Positions 58,690 to 64,000 of a stretch of 64,000 nucleotides of DNA are shown one piece after another. The first letter of the stretch is position 1. Each line of letters begins with the position of its first letter. Position numbers and translations under genes: made by a program. Under the pieces are notes generated by a model. That model did no database searches. It worked only from the letters and a program-made list of their open reading frames with translations, and was not told the origin of the DNA. Source of the DNA: Drosophila pseudoobscura (lineage: Eukaryota; Arthropoda; Insecta; Diptera; Drosophilidae); NCBI RefSeq assembly GCF_009870125.1, contig NC_046679.1, forward strand, positions 26,226,001 to 26,290,000. The letters are read 5' to 3'.

Positions 58690-58810
58690 TTACAAGTGCA
58701 ATGGCAATACCTAGTTAAAATTAATATTGGTAATATTGGTGTGCCAGTTGTGGGAACGCTTTAAGGGAGCCTTTAAGGAAATACCTTTTCCTAGAAAGTG
58801 TCTGTAATTC

Positions 58811-59720
58811 AAATAATTTATTTTATTTATTTATGTAACGCTAATATCTGGTTAGCTCCAAACTTGAAGCTATAGCTACTGAGGCCTTAAGCTCTAGGGT
58901 AATTGGGTCAGATTTGATACATATTTACAAAGGTGTTGGGATGGGTATTTACAGTATGCTCGGTTATATTTTGTGAAGGAGATTAGCGGTACAAGAAATA
59001 TGCGGATAGTTTTGGAATTTGCGTTGGTGGGGTTTGAGATGAGTTGCATGGGATCTTTGTTTTTGAATGATAGGGACCTTTGTGAGGAGAGTGAGGGGCA
59101 CAATGGACATGCCTTGGGCAATGTTTTGGTGGTCAGCTTGGTGTTGCCCAGTCTCAGTCTATTAATTATGACCTGGTGCCTTCTATTAAGGATATTGTTC
59201 TTTGGGGGGGTGTTGTTGGTAGCGTGGTGGCTAATTTGTTGGTACCATGCAGAGGTGTTTGTGAGGAGGTCGTTTTGTTTAGATTGGAGGACTTGTTTTA
59301 GGAAGTGTGCAATATCGGTAGAGTTGTGGTTTGGGGTGTAAATGAGGGGAAATTTGGTGTACATCTTGGCTGCAGAGTCTGAAAATTCGTTGCCTTTTAT
59401 GCCTATGTGACTGGGTATCCAGATTATTAAGCTCTTAGGGAAATGGGTGGATAATAGATTTCTGATCGAGGAGGCGTGTATGGTAAGGATGTTGAATTTC
59501 TTGGATGTGTAGGTTCTGATTGGGGAACAAGGGATGGAGTGTTTTTGGGAAATTTGTTTGGCTCTATCTACCGTGCTGTTAAGTCGGTGTTTTCTTCTAT
59601 GGCTTTTGGTAAGGGTATTTAGGGGGGTGGGTCTACATAAAGTAGACTGTCTAGTACAGATTTGGCTCTTTTGAACCCTAGTTGGTTGTTGTGGATCAGG
59701 TTGTTATTTAATTAAAATAA
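58811..59720 (-). mobile_element. Degenerate I-like non-LTR retrotransposon with internal deletion
   Basis: On the minus strand, three hallmarks appear in order. A reverse-transcriptase piece (NNQLGFKRAKSVLDSLLYVD, rc of about 59,640-59,700) resembles the QxGFRxxxSTLD motif. A ribonuclease H piece follows (WIPSHIGIKGNEFSDSAA, near 59,360-59,430). Then comes the C-terminal HQVIINRLRLGNTKLT...CPLC zinc-knuckle-like region typical of the I and Jockey groups. The element ends in TAAATAAATAAAATAAA (58,817-58,835 on the + strand), like the TAA-type 3' end of I elements. The stretch between RT and RNase H is far too short, so roughly a kilobase has been lost. Stop codons and shifts interrupt it. Confidence 0.75.
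59707..59712 (-). terminator. Possible ATTAAA signal, peptide transporter
   Basis: Minus-strand ATTAAA about 140 nt after the transporter stop. No AATAAA is seen in this interval, so use of this variant is tentative. Confidence 0.3.
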
Positions 59721-59849
59721 GTTTTACCTAATTTCATATACATTTTCGTTAACTAAAAATAAAATCTGAAATGTAAATCTGATATTATTTAAAAAAAAGG
59801 GTGTACCAACATTAGTTTCAACCAGGTACTACATGGCTGTAGCAGTTAT

Positions 59850-62259
59850 CTAGATGCTGCCGCTGCGGCTGGTGCTGGGGATATCCAGGTCATCGGAGGT
59901 GCCGTCCAAGCAGCCCCTCAAATAAAGACCGCCATTGCGCTCCTGCTGCATGTAGTCGTAGGCTAGGAGTGCAAAGATTACAATGCAAACCAGCATTACC
60001 ACCGCATAGAAGAAGTACTCGTCCATCTGGGAGCTCAGCAAACCCAGCTCAGTGACCACAACCACAACGAGGTTGCCGAAGGCATTGTTCAGGAACCACG
60101 TAGCCGTTACCACAGACTTCATGGACGTGGGCGCCTGCGTGAAGGCGAACTGCAGTCCCGGAATAGACAGCAGCAGTTCGCCCAACATCAGCAGAAAGAA
60201 CTGCGGCAGCTGCCAAGCAATGTTAATGGTCTGGCTGGGTGAATTCTACGAGGATTTACAAGTAAGAGAGTGAGTTTCTCAGTGGAGTATTTGTCTTTGT
60301 TATTCGTTGTCTAACCATAATCACTTTCTGCAAGGCTCCTGCACAAAAGAAGGAACCAGCGGAGCAGATGCCACCCACAGTGACGCTGTTCAGTGGCTTT
60401 AGTTCCCAATTAAAGTATCGACGCAGCAACGGAACCGTCACATATTGCCACAGCGGGATGAGCATGAAGAGGAAGATGGGGCCCGCAGCCTTGGCCTGAT
60501 CCGGCTGTATGGTCACTCCCAACACTGTGGTATTCATCATGGCCGCCTGGAAAGTCCAGCTGGAGTCCTGTTGGGCCAGCAGAGCGAAGTAAAATGGTAG
60601 TGGAGTAAACAGTTTTGAGATCTGAGTGGAAACGGGAGAAAAGGATTCAAGTACGAGAATCAATCTGGCTTGTAATCTTTACTTACCCTCAGAACCTTGG
60701 AGACGTCGTTGACAAAGGCCTCGTCGTAGACACCGACGGCATTGTGCAGCCAATAGTTGCATCGCTTATTGGAATTGCGTCGCTGCCACTTCTGCACCAG
60801 TGCCGTCTTGATGCAGCCGCAGAATTTGAAGAGTATATTGTCATCGGCCAGCTTCTCGGTCTTGTAGAAACATTTGCCGATCAGAAAGATAACTGGAAAC
60901 AGTGGGAAACCCTTACAATCACAGGAGCTGATGTATGCAAATCGATGATTACTTACGCCAGGCCATCATGAAGGCACTTGCGAGAGTACCGAAGACGGCG
61001 GGATAGCACTCCACCTTGTCAAAGCATTGCGTATTGGCCCGAACCAGCGGGGGAATAATCTTGCTCAGAAATATGCCGAAATAATAGACGAAATAGTAGA
61101 AGGAGAAGTACTCTGAGAGGTGAACAGCCTGCTCGGGCATCTTGAACTGCAGGGCTCCCAGCGACGTGATGCAGGCGCGGATTGAGCCGTTTCCCACTGC
61201 CAGGAACAGGAGGGCAATCGACACTAGCAGGCTAAGAAGGGTAATGCAATCAACAAAAGCCTCACTGGATCAGCGATCAAAACGTGTACTACTCACATAA
61301 TTGGTACTCCCACAGAGGGGAGCGACGTCATGGTCAGCAGCATCCATCCGAAGGCGTAGAGGAAACAAAAGGCGGAAATGGTGCGCACATTTCCCATGTA
61401 GCTGTCTGCCAGGACGGCGCCGATAATGGGGCAGAACTGGCCGAAAAAGTTGAATATGTGCAGCACCACCGTAGAGAAGCTCTCCGTGAAGTTGAGATCA
61501 TCGCGCAGATAGAGGGCGAGAATGGCTGGAATTGAGTAATAATCAGAATCGTGCTGTGACACCAGAGACAGAGTGCAATCTCGTTCAATACGATTGATTT
61601 ATTTATCGACCATGAAATGAAGGTCACGTCCCCACCAGAGCAGAGGCCTGGAAAATTTCTGTGATGCATCACCAAATTTCCTTATTCCATTGATGACGGA
61701 AAAATTCCCAGAAAAATAACAAATCATCAAGGGCTCCCCTGCCGCATCGTATTTGTATTTTATCAATGCATTTTATAATGCATCGCAGACCCCCTCATCC
61801 CTGTGTGGATGCTCGCATCTGGCGCGGCGCTGATAAGTTTCGGTGTTTTTCGTCAAGACAAAGCAAGGCGATTGTAAATGATGCGCGGCTGCCCGTGGGG
61901 TGGGTTACTTACTGCGTATGCCGTTCGCTGCAAAGGCCTCGAAGAACTTGGTGGCGAGAATAAAGTATACGGCGCGCGGGTACCTGTACTCCATGCGAAT
62001 GGGCGCGGGGGCAAAGCCATAGCTGGGCAGAGAGCTGCGCTGTCGCGGCTTCAGCTGGGTCCGTTCACTACCTTTGCCCCACTCGATGTCCCGTCCCTCC
62101 GTCTCATAGCTGGCTTGCGTGAGCTCCGCAATGGCTGGCAAGGCTGCAAAGATCAACACCAACAGAATAGTGTGGAGATTTTAGAGATCTGGGCCTTATC
62201 TTATCACCATCAGGCATGAACTCACTTTCTTCGCTGCCGATTTCCGTTGCTCGAAACAT
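59850..62259 (-). CDS. POT/PTR (SLC15) peptide transporter family protein, CG9444-like
   Basis: A multi-pass transporter of about 553 residues from the proton-coupled oligopeptide transporter family. Seven exons on the minus strand: 62,259-62,226; 62,143-61,913; 61,525-61,297; 61,231-60,957; 60,892-60,687; 60,621-60,316; 60,230-59,850. All frames join, with GTGAGT/GTAAGT donors except the last (GTTAGA). A donor nine bases earlier (GTGATT) would also keep frame, so exon 6 could end at 60,325. The PTR2 signature GQFCPIIGAVLADSYMGNVRT is intact, followed by FSFYYFVYYFGIFLS and the C-terminal INIAWQLPQFFLLMLGELLLS and TSMKSVVTATWFLNN segments. In TM1 the usual ExxERFxYYG reads KFFEAFAANG (residues 77-86), so the proton-coupling ExxER motif is lost. 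No long extracellular loop like that of PEPT1/2 is present. TGATAA and TTATCT sites lie about 400 bp upstream. It is oriented head-to-tail with eca. Confidence 0.88.
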
Positions 62260-62811
62260 TTTCCACAGCCGTGCGCCTAATCCGACGTGAGTGAAGTGAA
62301 CTGACGAGGAGAGGGAAGCTGTCGAGCACTACAGTACAAGACCCGAGAGCAATATTGGAGCGAGTTGTTGGCTTGTTTGCTTTTCTGGCGGCGGATCAGG
62401 TTACAGACTTGCGGCTTTTGTGGGTCTGCGTCTGCACTGCCACAATGAGCTCTATTGTAAATGTTGAATCTGTGCCGCGATTGACGACCGCTGATGTGCG
62501 CGGTCCAAGAGCTACTAGCTTTTCACTTTGTACACGACACGGGCGCAAGAACAAACATTGCGATAAAGGCTAGCCAGTCAATTCAATGCAGTTACAATGC
62601 CTGCCTCATGTAGCTAAAACGACGGAGTTAACGCTACAGGTTATCTCCCGGCGACAACTTAAGCTGATAAGTCCAAGTCGCGCTCAGTCAGGCGTCAGCG
62701 AAGTCACGGGACCAGGCTCAGCTGACTGACTGACCGACCGACCAGCAGACAGCGATAGGATTGCACTGGAGAGTCGTACAGTCGCTGTCTGATGTTTTTG
62801 TACAATGGATT
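62260..62811. promoter_or_regulatory. Spacer and probable upstream region of the peptide transporter
   Basis: Between the transporter ATG and the eca poly(A) signal. It contains GATA-type sites TTATCT at 62,641-62,646 and TGATAA at 62,665-62,670 (candidates for the gut factor GATAe or other GATA proteins). A run of minus-strand TCAGTCAGTCAG lies near 62,721-62,733 and resembles repeated Inr sequences. No further gene is seen. Confidence 0.35.
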
Positions 62812-62817
62812 TTTATT
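62812..62817 (-). terminator. Polyadenylation signal, eca
   Basis: Minus-strand AATAAA about 155 nt after the eca stop codon. Confidence 0.7.
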
Positions 62818-62970
62818 AAATTACGCACAAGAAATTAAAACTAGACGTGCTTGGAGTCGAGGCCTTGTGGCGGTGATGATCCACCGATGAAATTCGCAAA
62901 TATTGTTGCACCAAATGAGCCAAAAGTAGGAGAAACACACGGAACTTGGGGGCTGAAGCTGACGGTGTCC

Positions 62971-63682
62971 TCACACCAGCTTCTTCGCCTCGAAGAAGCT
63001 CTTCAGATGGCGCATTTGCCAGAAGCCCATGCACACGAGGACAACGGTCTGGGCCAGGGACCACCAGAGCACGCGCGAGTTGGTGCTCTCGCTCGTGTGA
63101 CGGAAGCGCTCCTCGCGATAGCGTTGGTAGTTCTGCTCCTTGGTGATCTGCTCCACCTGATCCAGGAGCTGGCGAATACGTAGCTGCAGCTCCGTCAGCT
63201 TCTCCTTTTGAGCCACATTGGCATAGTCGATGGCATGCTCTCCCACCTGTATGTCCAGGTGAACGCGCAGCTGGGCACCACTGAACCAGGCAGTGCTGTT
63301 CGAGTACATACAAATCACATGCTCGCCGGGCGTGTGTGAGGTGAACGAGATTCGGCCCTGGGAGCTGTACACACGGGAGAGGATGATTTTGTCATCGCTG
63401 TCACGCACCTCCACATGCATGCCGATTCCCGGGGATGAGGGCATAAAGCCATTAGAGCGTGGATCGTAGAGCTCCACTTTGTAGTTGACTGGGGACACAT
63501 AAAGACTTGTTTAGAAAATGCGTTGGCATTTCAGACCCTGTCCGCTTACCTATCACAGTGGTTTCGTCGGGAACCTCCTCAATAAAGCACTTCCGCTCCG
63601 TCTCCGATATGTGGAAGTAGAGGCCGCAGGCACTGTGCAGGGCGCACAGCAGCAGGGCCAGGCAGATGAACTGATCTCGCAT
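62971..63682 (-). CDS. eca: p24-alpha (TMED4/9) cargo receptor eclair
   Basis: A 216-residue p24 family type I membrane protein that cycles between ER and Golgi in COPI/COPII vesicles and helps export cargo, including Wnt ligands in flies. Two exons on the minus strand, 63,682-63,550 and 63,488-62,971, with a 61-bp intron (GTAAGC donor, TCCCCAG acceptor) in phase 1. Order: signal peptide ([20 protein letters not shown]); GOLD domain with [17 protein letters not shown] and the second cysteine in [11 protein letters not shown]; coiled-coil [20 protein letters not shown]; membrane helix [13 protein letters not shown]; short tail with FF and terminal KKLV, the dilysine COPI signal. Length and sequence are almost as I remember for D. 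melanogaster eca, so the assignment is firm. Confidence 0.96.
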
Positions 63683-64000
63683 TTTGGCAATTTGTTATAA
63701 CTTTTTCCACTAAATATATTATAATGTTAAGCTCGCCGACACGTCATGAGAAAAAGTGCCAGATCGAAGTTGAAGTGTTTGGCATAGAGATGGTAGCGTG
63801 ACGGAATTCTCATTCCAGCATATCACCACTAACTATACGAGTTTTGGAACCCCAGAGACTTCGGCTCTGTCGTTCGGGTACTGACGCGTCATCATGAGAG
63901 AGCGCAGAGAGAACATCCCATCAAACTGAATAGTTTTAAAACACGGCCATACATTTTTTAATTTTTATTCCGTCATATTTTCGGAATTTTAGATTACTTC
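63683..64000. promoter_or_regulatory. 5' flank of eca
   Basis: Upstream region of eca on the minus strand, AT-rich near the window edge. No perfect Motif 1, DRE or TATA box was found, and no other gene begins before the edge. Confidence 0.3.

Noticed and set aside
1-64000. CRISPR arrays, rRNA, tRNA or known miRNA genes
   Set aside because: No regularly spaced repeats with unique spacers, no tRNA B-box in a cloverleaf context, and none of the miRNA sequences I remember from this chromosome region (for example miR-252, miR-277, miR-34, miR-317) were seen by eye. A covariance-model search could still find small RNAs.

Overview
This is eukaryotic nuclear DNA from a Drosophila (genes with GT-AG introns of about 55-560 bp, AATAAA polyadenylation signals, fly core-promoter motifs such as Ohler Motif 1, Motif 6 and DRE, fly transposon relics, very dense CT/GA/CA microsatellites). 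The protein set is the one I remember from the 86E-86F part of D. melanogaster arm 3R (Muller element E): a TPBG-like LRR protein (CG6959), Kyat (CG6950), COX5A, p23, nmdyn-D7, a peptide transporter (CG9444-like) and eca. Several proteins differ from what I recall of D. melanogaster, so the source is probably another species, perhaps of the obscura group; that assignment is inference.

Layout. Bases 1 to about 49,030 hold no protein-coding gene that I can support. They are a long microsatellite-rich non-coding tract with twelve poly(C)/poly(G) runs of 16-32 nt, a tandem duplication, ATCGAT clusters that look like DREF/BEAF-32 sites, DINE-1-like relics and a truncated Tc1-like transposon. The coding exon of the LRR gene at 49,034-50,360 is preceded by a strong splice acceptor, so much of this tract may be its 5' intron. 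A TATA-box plus strong donor at 6,356-6,417 is a candidate distal first exon.

From 49 kb to the right edge the window is compact: LRR gene (+), Kyat (+), COX5A (-), p23 (+), nmdyn-D7 (+), a dead I-like retrotransposon (-), peptide transporter (-), eca (-). Kyat and COX5A converge; COX5A and p23 diverge. Except for the LRR gene and perhaps the transporter, these are housekeeping-type genes (tryptophan/cysteine-conjugate metabolism, respiratory complex IV, Hsp90 co-chaperone, axonemal NDK-like protein, ER-Golgi cargo receptor); they do not form one pathway.

The most interesting structure is a collinear module of about 210-220 bp lying upstream of both Kyat and p23. It carries Motif 6 and a terminal Motif 1, and a third copy of its 5' part lies beyond COX5A. 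This looks like a dispersed sequence that supplies or carries core promoters. No CRISPR array, rRNA or tRNA was seen.
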